Positions 24,302-30,193 of a DNA stretch of 31,677 bases are shown piece by piece. The notes beneath the pieces are model-generated. The model did not search any database. It saw only the letters and a list, made by a program, of their open reading frames with translations, and was not told the origin of the DNA. A program made the position numbers and the translations under genes. The first letter of the stretch is position 1; each line of letters starts with the position of its first letter. The DNA is from JBGQBN01 sp041494805 (lineage in GTDB: Bacteria > Acidobacteriota > Terriglobia > Terriglobales > Acidobacteriaceae), in assembly GCA_041494805.1 (NCBI GenBank), contig JBGQBN010000050.1, forward strand, positions 1 to 31,677. The letters run 5' to 3'.

Positions 24302-25204
24302 TTGCCGCCAGAGAAATTTCGCGTCGGACTGGTGCAGATGTCCACTACGCCCGACCCGGAGAAGAATCTCCAGCGCGCCGTCGACCGTGTCCATCAGGCC
24401 GCCGCCCGTGGCGCCGAGATCGTGTGCTTGCCCGAGCTTTTCCAGACCCAATATTTCTGCCAGCGCGAAGACGCCGCCCTGTTCGATCTCGCCGAGCCCA
24501 TCCCTGGCTCAACTACGGTAAAACTTTCCGCCCTGGCAAAACAATTGCACGTAGTACTGATCGCCTCCCTGTTCGAGAAGCGCGCCGCCGGCGTTTACCA
24601 CAATACCGCTGCCCTGTTCGACGCCGATGGCACGCTACGCGGTCTCTACCGCAAGATGCACATCCCGGATGATCCTCTCTATTACGAAAAATTTTACTTC
24701 ACCCCCGGTGACCTTGGCTTCCGGGCTTTCGACACCAATGTAGGCCGCGTGGGCACACTCATCTGCTGGGACCAGTGGTATCCCGAGGGCGCGCGTCTCA
24801 CCGCTCTGCAGGGCGCGCACGTGCTTTTCTACCCCACTGCAATCGGCTGGCATCCCTCGGAGAAGACGGAATTCGGCGCAGCCCAGCACGATGCCTGGCG
24901 TACCATTCAGCGCTCCCATGCGATTGCCAATGGGGTTTACGTGGCCGTGGTCAACCGGGTTGGCTTCGAGACCGGCGATATCCGTGGCAAAGCCGCCCCC
25001 GGCACCGGACTCGAATTCTGGGGCGGCTCGTTCCTCTGCGATCCCTTCGGCCGCGTGATCGCTGAAGCCTCGCACGACAAAGAAGAGATTCTGGTGGGCG
25101 AAGTAGATCTGCAGGCCCTGGAGGAAGTCCGCCGCAACTGGCCCTTCCTGCGCGACCGCCGCATCGACAGCTACGCGCCGATCACGAATCGGCTGCTCGA
25201 TTGA
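24302..25204 (+). CDS. aguB: N-carbamoylputrescine amidase
   Basis: Nitrilase-superfamily enzyme that hydrolyses N-carbamoylputrescine to putrescine, CO2 and ammonia. 300 residues with the catalytic triad visible: Glu45 (CLPELFQ), Lys118 (YRKMHIPDDP) and Cys155 (LICWDQWYPE); IGWHPSEKTEFG and SHAIANGVYVAVVNRVG are typical of this subfamily. TTG start at 24302, with AGGAGGG 7 nt upstream. The stop codon overlaps TTGA with a possible start of aguA, whose ATG follows within 15 bp, so the two are translationally coupled or at least co-transcribed. Confidence 0.96.
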   Translation: MPPEKFRVGLVQMSTTPDPEKNLQRAVDRVHQAAARGAEIVCLPELFQTQYFCQREDAALFDLAEPIPGSTTVKLSALAKQLHVVLIASLFEKRAAGVYHNTAALFDADGTLRGLYRKMHIPDDPLYYEKFYFTPGDLGFRAFDTNVGRVGTLICWDQWYPEGARLTALQGAHVLFYPTAIGWHPSEKTEFGAAQHDAWRTIQRSHAIANGVYVAVVNRVGFETGDIRGKAAPGTGLEFWGGSFLCDPFGRVIAEASHDKEEILVGEVDLQALEEVRRNWPFLRDRRIDSYAPITNRLLD

Positions 25205-25218
25205 GGTCAAGCCTCATC

Positions 25219-26388
25219 ATGACTGCGCGCTCGCGCAATACCTCAACCGCTACGTTAACTTCCGCCGCCCTCGGCTACCACATGCCCGCCGAGTGGGAGC
25301 CGCACGCCGCCACCTGGCTCGCCTGGCCTCACTATCGCGGTGATTGGCCCGGAAAATTCGACCCCATCCCCTGGGTGTACGCCGAAATCATCCGCCACCT
25401 TGCCCGGCATGAGCGCGTCGAGTTGATCGTCCAGGGCGCAATGTCCGAAAAGAATGCCCGCAAAACTCTCGATCGCGCCCATGCTCTGAGTGAAAACGTC
25501 CGCTTCCACCGCTGGCCCACCAACCGCGTCTGGACCCGCGATTCGGGATGCACGTTCGTCACGTGTGGCGCGGGCGCCCCCGCCCGCGAGAGTCGGGAAG
25601 GGCACGACTTTAGTCGTGCCGATGCGGCCGCCAAGAAAGAAGGGGCTTTAGCCCCCGACGGCAATCTCACCGCCATCAAATGGCGATTCAACGCCTGGGC
25701 CAAATACCCCAACTGGCAGCACGATGAAAAGATCGGCAGCCACATGGCAGAAGCTGCGGGCGCCCGGGAAGTACGCCCCATGTTCGGCAAACACCGCGTC
25801 GTGCTCGAAGGCGGCTCCATTGACGTCAACGGCCAAGGCACTTTGCTGACGACCGAAGAATGCCTCCTGAGCAAGACTCAGCAGCGTAATCCCGGAATGA
25901 AGCGGCCGGACTACGAAAAAATCTTCACCGACTATCTGGGGATCAAGAACGTGATCTGGCTGGGCGCCGGCATCACCGGTGACGACACCCACGGCCACGT
26001 GGACGACCTCACTCGCTTCGTCTCTCCTGACACCGTCGTCACCGTGGTTGAATCTAGTCCCGATGACCCCAACTACGAACCGCTGCGGCAAAACATCCGC
26101 CGCCTGCGCGCCGCCACCACCGAGGATGGCAAGCCCCTAGCCATCATCGAACTGCCAATGCCCAGCCCCGTGTATTTCCGCGGAAACCGCCTGCCCGCCA
26201 GCTACGGCAATTTCTACATCGCCAACCGCGTGGTTCTCGTCCCCGTATTCAACGACCCCAACGACCGCTTCGCCCTCGATATCCTGGCCGACCTCTTCCC
26301 TGACCGCGAAGTCATCGGAATCTATTCCGGAGACCTGGTCTGGGGCTTCGGCGCCATGCACTGTATGACCCAGCAACAGCCAAAATAA
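25219..26388 (+). CDS. aguA: Agmatine deiminase with an in-frame repeat insertion
   Basis: Converts agmatine to N-carbamoylputrescine, the step before AguB. 389 residues of the peptidyl-arginine deiminase (PAD_porph) family: MPAEWEPHAATWLAWPH, VWTRDSG, WRFNAWAKYPNW, GDDTHGHVDDLTRF, and the C-terminal catalytic Cys382 in AMHCMTQQQ. Between FVT and NLTAIKWRFNAW about 33 extra residues (116-148; CGAGAPARESREGHDFSRAD and on) are encoded by a block of three palindromes, 25566-25660. The insert keeps the frame, and the rest of the enzyme looks intact. ATG at 25219; a TTG at 25201 overlaps the aguB stop. A 63-nt heptamer array starts at the stop codon. Confidence 0.93.
   Translation: MTARSRNTSTATLTSAALGYHMPAEWEPHAATWLAWPHYRGDWPGKFDPIPWVYAEIIRHLARHERVELIVQGAMSEKNARKTLDRAHALSENVRFHRWPTNRVWTRDSGCTFVTCGAGAPARESREGHDFSRADAAAKKEGALAPDGNLTAIKWRFNAWAKYPNWQHDEKIGSHMAEAAGAREVRPMFGKHRVVLEGGSIDVNGQGTLLTTEECLLSKTQQRNPGMKRPDYEKIFTDYLGIKNVIWLGAGITGDDTHGHVDDLTRFVSPDTVVTVVESSPDDPNYEPLRQNIRRLRAATTEDGKPLAIIELPMPSPVYFRGNRLPASYGNFYIANRVVLVPVFNDPNDRFALDILADLFPDREVIGIYSGDLVWGFGAMHCMTQQQPK
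25566..25660. repeat. Triple-palindrome (BIME/REP-like) element inside aguA
   Basis: Hairpin 1: CGCGGGCG (25569-25576), CCCC, CGCCCGCG (25581-25588). Hairpin 2: GGCACGAC (25601-25608), TTTA, GTCGTGCC (25613-25620). Hairpin 3: GGGGC (25642-25646), TTTA, GCCCC (25651-25655). All arms are perfect. Confidence 0.9.
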
Positions 26389-26450
26389 GCTCTTAGCCTT
26401 TAGCCTTTAGCCTTTAGCCTTTGGCCTTTGGCTTTTGGCTTTTGGCTTTC
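26388..26450. repeat. Heptamer array (9 exact units) beginning at the aguA stop codon
   Basis: 63 nt = 9 x 7. Units change stepwise: AGCTCTT, then four AGCCTTT, GGCCTTT, two GGCTTTT, GGCTTTC. It starts on the last A of the aguA TAA. Positions 26388-26404 are a perfect inverted copy of 26516-26532. Confidence 0.9.
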
Positions 26451-26515
26451 AAACAATAAATCTATGCAGTGAGACTTTTGAGTTCAGTTTGGGAGTTCAG
26501 TGCAGGCGGATTCAA

Positions 26516-26547
26516 GCTAAAGGCTAAGAGCTAAAAGCCAATGGCTA
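26516..26547. repeat. Heptamer array at the nuoI stop codon, inverted partner of the aguA array
   Basis: On the minus strand it runs from the nuoI stop (TAG, 26547-26545) through TTGGCTT, TTAGCTC, TTAGCCT, TTAGCTT-type units. 26516-26532 pairs perfectly (17 bp) with 26388-26404 over a 111-nt spacer. Confidence 0.8.
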
Positions 26548-27006
26548 TTTCTTGTACTGCGTCGGCTGCGGCCCCTTCTCCAACATCTCGCGGTTCCAGA
26601 TGGCCCCTTCGCGCGTGTAGCTGGCCAGTTCGAAATCCTGGGTCAACTCCAGCGCGTCGGTAGGACAGGCGTCCTCGCACAGCCCGCAAAACATGCAGCG
26701 GCTCAGGTCGTAGGTGAAGTGGGTGAGTTCCTTGCGGCGGGTCTTTTCGTTGCGTTCGCTTGAGACCACGATCAGGTGCTCCGGGCAGGCCAACGCGCAC
26801 AGGTCGCAGGAGATGCACATGGTCTCGTCGGTATCGGGGTTGACGTTCAACCGCGGCGCCCCGCGATAACGCTCGGCCACCTGCGGCCGCTCCAAAGGAT
26901 ACTGCTCGGTGTAGATTTCCCTGGGATCCTGATAGCGGAAGGTGACCTTCAGGCCCTGTAACAGGTCAACCATGAAGATCTTGCGCAGCAGGCTCGGCAT
27001 CCCCAT
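26545..27006 (-). CDS. nuoI: NuoI-type 4Fe-4S ferredoxin subunit of NADH dehydrogenase
   Basis: Small iron-sulfur subunit of complex I carrying clusters N6a/N6b. 153 residues. N-terminal MVDLLQGLKVTFRY, then two CxxCxxCxxxC motifs: CISCDLCALACP (Cys64, 67, 70, 74) and CMFCGLCEDACP (Cys104, 107, 110, 114), with FTYDLSRC between them. The length suits NuoI. No other nuo gene is within 4 kb on either side, so it is separate from any nuo operon. Start ATG at 27006 (alternative 27000); no Shine-Dalgarno, and TATGCT ends 9 nt upstream. Converges on aguA; the stop codon lies at the head of a heptamer array. Confidence 0.9.
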   Translation of the reverse strand: MGMPSLLRKIFMVDLLQGLKVTFRYQDPREIYTEQYPLERPQVAERYRGAPRLNVNPDTDETMCISCDLCALACPEHLIVVSSERNEKTRRKELTHFTYDLSRCMFCGLCEDACPTDALELTQDFELASYTREGAIWNREMLEKGPQPTQYKK

Positions 27007-27062
27007 ATCGACGTAAGCATATCATCATCAGCAGCGTCCTTAGAAGCTGCCTTCCGTTCACC

Positions 27063-27097
27063 AACCGGGAACTGAGAACCGGGAACTGACAACTGAT
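27063..27097. repeat. Heptamer array (5 units) between nuoI and tadA
   Basis: AACCGGG, AACTGAG, AACCGGG, AACTGAC, AACTGAT. Same unit family as the array at 24237-24271. Confidence 0.85.
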
Positions 27098-27157
27098 TCA
27101 CTCCCCTGCCCGCCCTCGACTACCGCGCAACTCAACTTCGCTAGGCCCACGACCCGC

Positions 27158-27163
27158 TACAAT
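27158..27163 (+). promoter_or_regulatory. -10-like element 9 nt before the tadA GTG (possible leaderless start)
   Basis: TACAAT then 9 nt then GTG at 27173, with no ribosome-binding site in between. Confidence 0.4.
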
Positions 27164-27172
27164 AATCACGCC

Positions 27173-27697
27173 GTGTCAACCAACGACCAACGACGAACGA
27201 CCAACGACGGGTTGCCCCCCGACGAACTCTGGATGGACGAACTTTGGATGGAAGAAGCCCTTCGCGCCGCCCAGCGCGCCCTGGATGCCGGAGAAGTGCC
27301 CGTAGGCGCCGTCGTCATCTGTGATGGCAAAATCGTCGCCCGTGGCTGGAACCGCAACCTCACCGACTCCGACCCCACCGCCCACGCCGAGATCATCGCC
27401 TTGCGTGAAGCCGGTGCCGCGCTAGGTAACCATCGCCTGGAACACTGCGAACTGTTTGCTACAATTGAGCCATGCGCCATGTGCGCGGGCGCCATGGTGC
27501 ATGCCCGGCTCAAACGTCTGGTGTATGGCGCCGACGACCCCAAAGCGGGCGCTGTCCATTCCGTGCTGGAGGTGCTAAATCACCCCCAACTGAACCACAG
27601 AATGGAAGTCCGCAGAGGCGTACTGGCAGGCCGTTGCGCGGAACTGGTGCAAACCTTCTTCCGCGCAAGACGCAATGAGCAGAAGGCGGGTAATTAG
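27173..27697 (+). CDS. tadA: tRNA adenosine(34) deaminase
   Basis: Zinc enzyme that turns A34 into inosine in tRNA-Arg(ACG), so the anticodon can read three codons. The zinc/catalytic sites are His71-Ala-Glu73 (THAHAEI) and PCAMC (Cys101, 104), in 174 residues. The first 11 residues (MSTNDQRRTTN) are encoded by a heptamer array that begins 4 nt after the GTG at 27173, so this N-terminus is almost certainly not ancestral. A shorter protein from the ATG at 27233 (MDELWMEEAL) would start where TadA homologues normally do. The GTG is kept because a -10-like box sits 9 nt before it; the true start is uncertain. Confidence 0.9.
   Translation: MSTNDQRRTTNDGLPPDELWMDELWMEEALRAAQRALDAGEVPVGAVVICDGKIVARGWNRNLTDSDPTAHAEIIALREAGAALGNHRLEHCELFATIEPCAMCAGAMVHARLKRLVYGADDPKAGAVHSVLEVLNHPQLNHRMEVRRGVLAGRCAELVQTFFRARRNEQKAGN
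27181..27208. repeat. Heptamer array inside the tadA reading frame
   Basis: CAACGAC, CAACGAC, GAACGAC, CAACGAC, four exact units. Encodes NDQRRTTND of the predicted N-terminus. Confidence 0.85.
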
Positions 27698-27707
27698 ACC
27701 AGGATTT

Positions 27708-27735
27708 GTCATTCCGAGCGCAGCGAGGAATCTGC
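27708..27735. repeat. Dispersed repeat, GTCATTCCGAG ... AGGAATCTGC type
   Basis: 28-bp copy 11 nt after the tadA stop. ATTCC and GGAAT form an inverted pair around GAGCGCAGC. A longer copy is at 30084-30140. Confidence 0.6.
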
Positions 27736-27742
27736 TTTTCCT

Positions 27743-27770
27743 GACGACCGACGACTGATAACTGACGACT
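27743..27770. repeat. Heptamer array between tadA and tRNA-Ser
   Basis: GACGACC, GACGACT, GATAACT, GACGACT, four units, ending 8 nt before the truncated tRNA copy at 27778. Confidence 0.85.
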
Positions 27771-27777
27771 GCCCTTC

Positions 27778-27817
27778 GGAGAGGTGCGTGAGCGGTTGAA
27801 ACGATCCGCCTCGAAAG
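27778..27817 (+). pseudogene. Duplicated 5' half of tRNA-Ser(CGA)
   Basis: 40 bp identical to the 5' half of the intact tRNA (27933-27972) through the anticodon and two bases beyond, then divergent. No 3' half, so it cannot fold as a tRNA. It is 155 bp upstream of the real gene. Confidence 0.8.
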
Positions 27818-27904
27818 TTGAGGCGCTTAGCGGGCGTGAGGCTGAGCGAATGCGAAGCTGGGAGCCCGCTGCCGAAATCCCGAGCGCGCGTTTTGCGCGA
27901 GGGA
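27807..27904 (+). repeat. Structured segment joined to the half tRNA
   Basis: Three hairpins: CGCCTC/GAGGCG (27807-27825, using part of the tRNA half), AGCGGGC/GCCCGCT (27829-27870) and CGCGC/GCGCG inside TCCC/GGGA (27878-27904). It looks like a dispersed repeat of its own. The following 27905-27932 shows nothing further. Confidence 0.45.
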
Positions 27905-27932
27905 CCTCACAATTGAATGGCTGTGCTGCTGT

Positions 27933-28022
27933 GGAGAGGTGCGTGAGCGGTTGAAACGATCCGCCTCGAAAGCGGACATACCTTAACGGGTATCGGGGGT
28001 TCGAATCCCTCCCTCTCCGCCA
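27933..28022 (+). tRNA. tRNA-Ser (anticodon CGA)
   Basis: 90 nt including CCA. Acceptor stem GGAGAGG (27933-27939) with CCTCTCC (28012-28018), discriminator G, encoded CCA (28020-28022). D-loop GAGCGGTTGAAACGA. Anticodon stem TCCGC/GCGGA with loop CTCGAAA, giving anticodon CGA (reads UCG). Long variable arm ACATACCTTAACGGGTATC, typical of class II Ser tRNA. T-loop TTCGAAT. Its complement can be read as a protein with GRDSNPRYPLR, a spurious translation. Confidence 0.97.
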
Positions 28023-28039
28023 GACTTTCATAGCCCACC

Positions 28040-29884
28040 CTACTGCACTTCTATCGATATCACTTCTCCCGCACCCTCAACCGTCTCGCGATAGTTCACG
28101 GCAACATTTTGGTTCGTCCATCCACAGGAAAATCTATCTGCCCCAATCACAATTACCCGTGTGTTGTCACGTGCGTGCAATTTCCACGTCTTGCCTCCGG
28201 AGACCACCGTCAGCACAGCCGACGGAGGCGCCGAACAATCCACCGAGACCAGCTGTCCTTTCAGAAACTCTCCTGGGTCCCCGGGCGGCATGGTTCGACT
28301 GGCACCGCCACCCCCTCCGTCTACCGGGCTCAACTCTGAAGTTTGGCCCCTGGCCGCTTCGCCCGCTTGCATTGCCAAACCAGATTGAAAGACGACCCTC
28401 CTCCCCGTAGCTGCCGCGAAACTTGCTTCCTGCGCGGCTGGCAATGCTTTGAGCGCCCGCGCTGCAATCTCCGGATCGGAGCCTTCCTTTAACTGTTCCA
28501 GAATCTTGATGCCTTCATCGTACTGGCCGTTCATCAGGTACATTTGTGAAAGGTTGAAGGAATACGCTTCACTTCGCGGATTCAGGCTCACTGCCTTCAA
28601 CATCGTCTGTAGCGCCTGCTCGTGGTTCCCCTGCGACATGTAGGTAAAGGCCAGCACGTTGTAGGCGTCGGCAAACTCCGGATCGAGCGCTACTGATTTT
28701 TCCAGTTGCTTCTGGATGACTGCTAGTTCTTCGCGATCGTTGCCCAGCGCCGGACCTTGTTCTTTTTCGATCACCAGCGCGGAGTAATAGAGCACCCGCG
28801 GATCGTTGCTGTCGCCCGCCACCGCTTTCCTCAGATATTCTCCGGCACGGTGATAATCCTGCTTCATCAGGTAGGCATACCCCAGTCCGCGCAGAGCGGC
28901 AGGGTGGTCTGGCTGCAGCTTCAGCACTTCCTCGAACTCCGCAATTGCCTTTTCCTGGTAATCGGGAGAATGCAGATGCATATCGGCCAGAACGGCTTTC
29001 ACGTCAGGTGCCGTCATCGGTTTTGCGCTGTACGCAGTGCTGTTCATTCCAGAGGGTGCGGGCACGCGGTTATAGGCAACTCTCCCTTCGCGCACATAGC
29101 GGTGGATCACGCCGTCGAATTCCGCGCCGCTCCTGCCGAAGGCCTGCTGTATGGCAGCCTCTACCGGCACTCCGCGGTCTTTCACCAACTCAAAGTAGTC
29201 GAACGTCCGCTTAATCAAGTGCGCGTCAAACAGGTAATGAACTACCAGCCAGGACTGGGCGTAGAACAATGACCGGTGATCGCCACTCTCGTTGTAGATG
29301 CTGGAATCGCGTGGCACCTGGAACAAGTCAGCGACCGGCATCAGGCTGCTGTGAGTGACCGTGTAGAAATTGTTCACCGAAGCCAGGCCCACCTCCGCTT
29401 GCTCCGCATTGACCTTGATCGTGGCAAAGTATTCGGCGAACCCTTCTTCAAACCAGGGCTGTACTTGGCGGCTGGTGTTGCCATCCAGCAATTGATGAGC
29501 ATATTCGTGGAACACAACCTGCCACGGATCCTCCACCGACATGTCCAAGAGGATAAAGCTGCGGTCCGAATTGCCCTCAAACAAGCCGGTAAGTTCAACC
29601 GGCTTGCCCTTCCAGAGCGGAACGAATTGCTGCATCTCTGGGGAGCTGCGGAAAGCGACAATCTGCAGCGGGGCTGGCAAGGTAACCGTGGCCGTGGGGA
29701 TGAGCGTGCCAAAGATAGCCCGCATCTGCTCGAAACGCAGCGCCACCTCCCGCCCGCGCTTGTCGCCCGCGTCTGTAACCACAGAAAAATGCGGCGAACG
29801 CACCTCGACCCATTCCGCCTCGCCGGCGAAAGCGGAGCCCACCAGCAACACTAAGAAAGCAGCAAGATACCAGCGACGACTCAT
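28040..29884 (-). CDS. Exported TPR protein with a gluzincin-like HExxH peptidase domain
   Basis: 614 residues. Signal peptide MSRRWYLAAFLVLLVGSAFA; start of the mature part EWVEVRSPHFSVVTDAG. A zinc-peptidase-like domain has HEYAH (His126, Glu127, His130) followed 16 residues on by EEGFAEYFA (Glu147 the likely third ligand), the DUF1570/gluzincin arrangement. From about residue 310 there are at least four TPR units (HPAALRGLGYAYLMKQDYHRAGEYL, DPEFADAYNVLAFTYMSQG, NPRSEAYSFNLSQMYLMNGQYDEGI and others), a Gly-rich linker, and a C-terminal beta-domain (LKGQLVSVDCSAPPSAVLTVV). Probably a periplasmic or surface peptidase; substrate unknown. The ATG at 29884 has AAAGGGTG upstream; a reading to 30022 runs through repeats. 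Confidence 0.85.
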   Translation of the reverse strand: MSRRWYLAAFLVLLVGSAFAGEAEWVEVRSPHFSVVTDAGDKRGREVALRFEQMRAIFGTLIPTATVTLPAPLQIVAFRSSPEMQQFVPLWKGKPVELTGLFEGNSDRSFILLDMSVEDPWQVVFHEYAHQLLDGNTSRQVQPWFEEGFAEYFATIKVNAEQAEVGLASVNNFYTVTHSSLMPVADLFQVPRDSSIYNESGDHRSLFYAQSWLVVHYLFDAHLIKRTFDYFELVKDRGVPVEAAIQQAFGRSGAEFDGVIHRYVREGRVAYNRVPAPSGMNSTAYSAKPMTAPDVKAVLADMHLHSPDYQEKAIAEFEEVLKLQPDHPAALRGLGYAYLMKQDYHRAGEYLRKAVAGDSNDPRVLYYSALVIEKEQGPALGNDREELAVIQKQLEKSVALDPEFADAYNVLAFTYMSQGNHEQALQTMLKAVSLNPRSEAYSFNLSQMYLMNGQYDEGIKILEQLKEGSDPEIAARALKALPAAQEASFAAATGRRVVFQSGLAMQAGEAARGQTSELSPVDGGGGGASRTMPPGDPGEFLKGQLVSVDCSAPPSAVLTVVSGGKTWKLHARDNTRVIVIGADRFSCGWTNQNVAVNYRETVEGAGEVISIEVQ

Positions 29885-29941
29885 AGGCACCCTTTGGATC
29901 GCTATCCTAGCATTACACACGCAGCAGCACCGCCCACGTAG

Positions 29942-29988
29942 GGACAGCCGCCTCCAGCCTGCCCTGAGCGGAGTCGAAGGGGCTGTCC
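29942..29988. repeat. GGACAGCC palindrome with a second repeat nested in its loop
   Basis: GGACAGCC (29942-29949) and GGCTGTCC (29981-29988) enclose a 31-nt loop. The copy at 12395-12416 has a 6-nt loop. The extra part is the CTGCCCTGAGC...CGAAGG element (29956-29980), also found inside a heptamer array at 9787-9811. Confidence 0.75.
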
Positions 29989-30083
29989 AACGAGCGCAAC
30001 TCGGCAATAAGATTGGCGACACTTATCTCGACGAAGACCTGATGATCCTCTATCTGACACGCCAACCAAAACCTTAGTCTCTT

Positions 30084-30140
30084 GTCATTCCGACCGAACC
30101 CGAGCCGAGCTCGCGAGGCGAGGGCGACCGAGGAATCTGC
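30084..30140. repeat. Dispersed repeat, GTCATTCCGA ... GAGGAATCTGC type, expanded copy
   Basis: Same ends as 27708-27735, with a longer GC-rich centre containing GAGCTCGCGAGGCGAGG-like palindromic sequence. Confidence 0.55.
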
Positions 30141-30193
30141 TGTTGGTTTCCGTGGCGTACCACGAATGCGGTCGAATCGCCGAGGTCAACTGC

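Noticed and set aside
23577..24521. 314-residue plus-strand reading frame across the DHS-like gene and aguB start
   Set aside because: It is antisense to a well-supported enzyme and continues in the wrong frame of aguB.
440..27770. CRISPR array
   Set aside because: Tandem 7-nt units have no spacers of 30-40 nt and no cas gene is present; these are simple tandem arrays.
27818..27972. Group I intron in tRNA-Ser
   Set aside because: The second copy of the tRNA is complete and uninterrupted, and the segment lacks a recognisable intron core, so duplication is simpler.
27510..28031. 173-residue minus-strand reading frame with GRDSNPRYPLRYVRF
   Set aside because: It is the complement of tRNA-Ser and repeats, a well-known false protein; it overlaps tadA as well.
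29885..30022. N-terminal extension of the TPR peptidase
   Set aside because: It reads through a palindrome and nested repeat; a Shine-Dalgarno and signal peptide support 29884.
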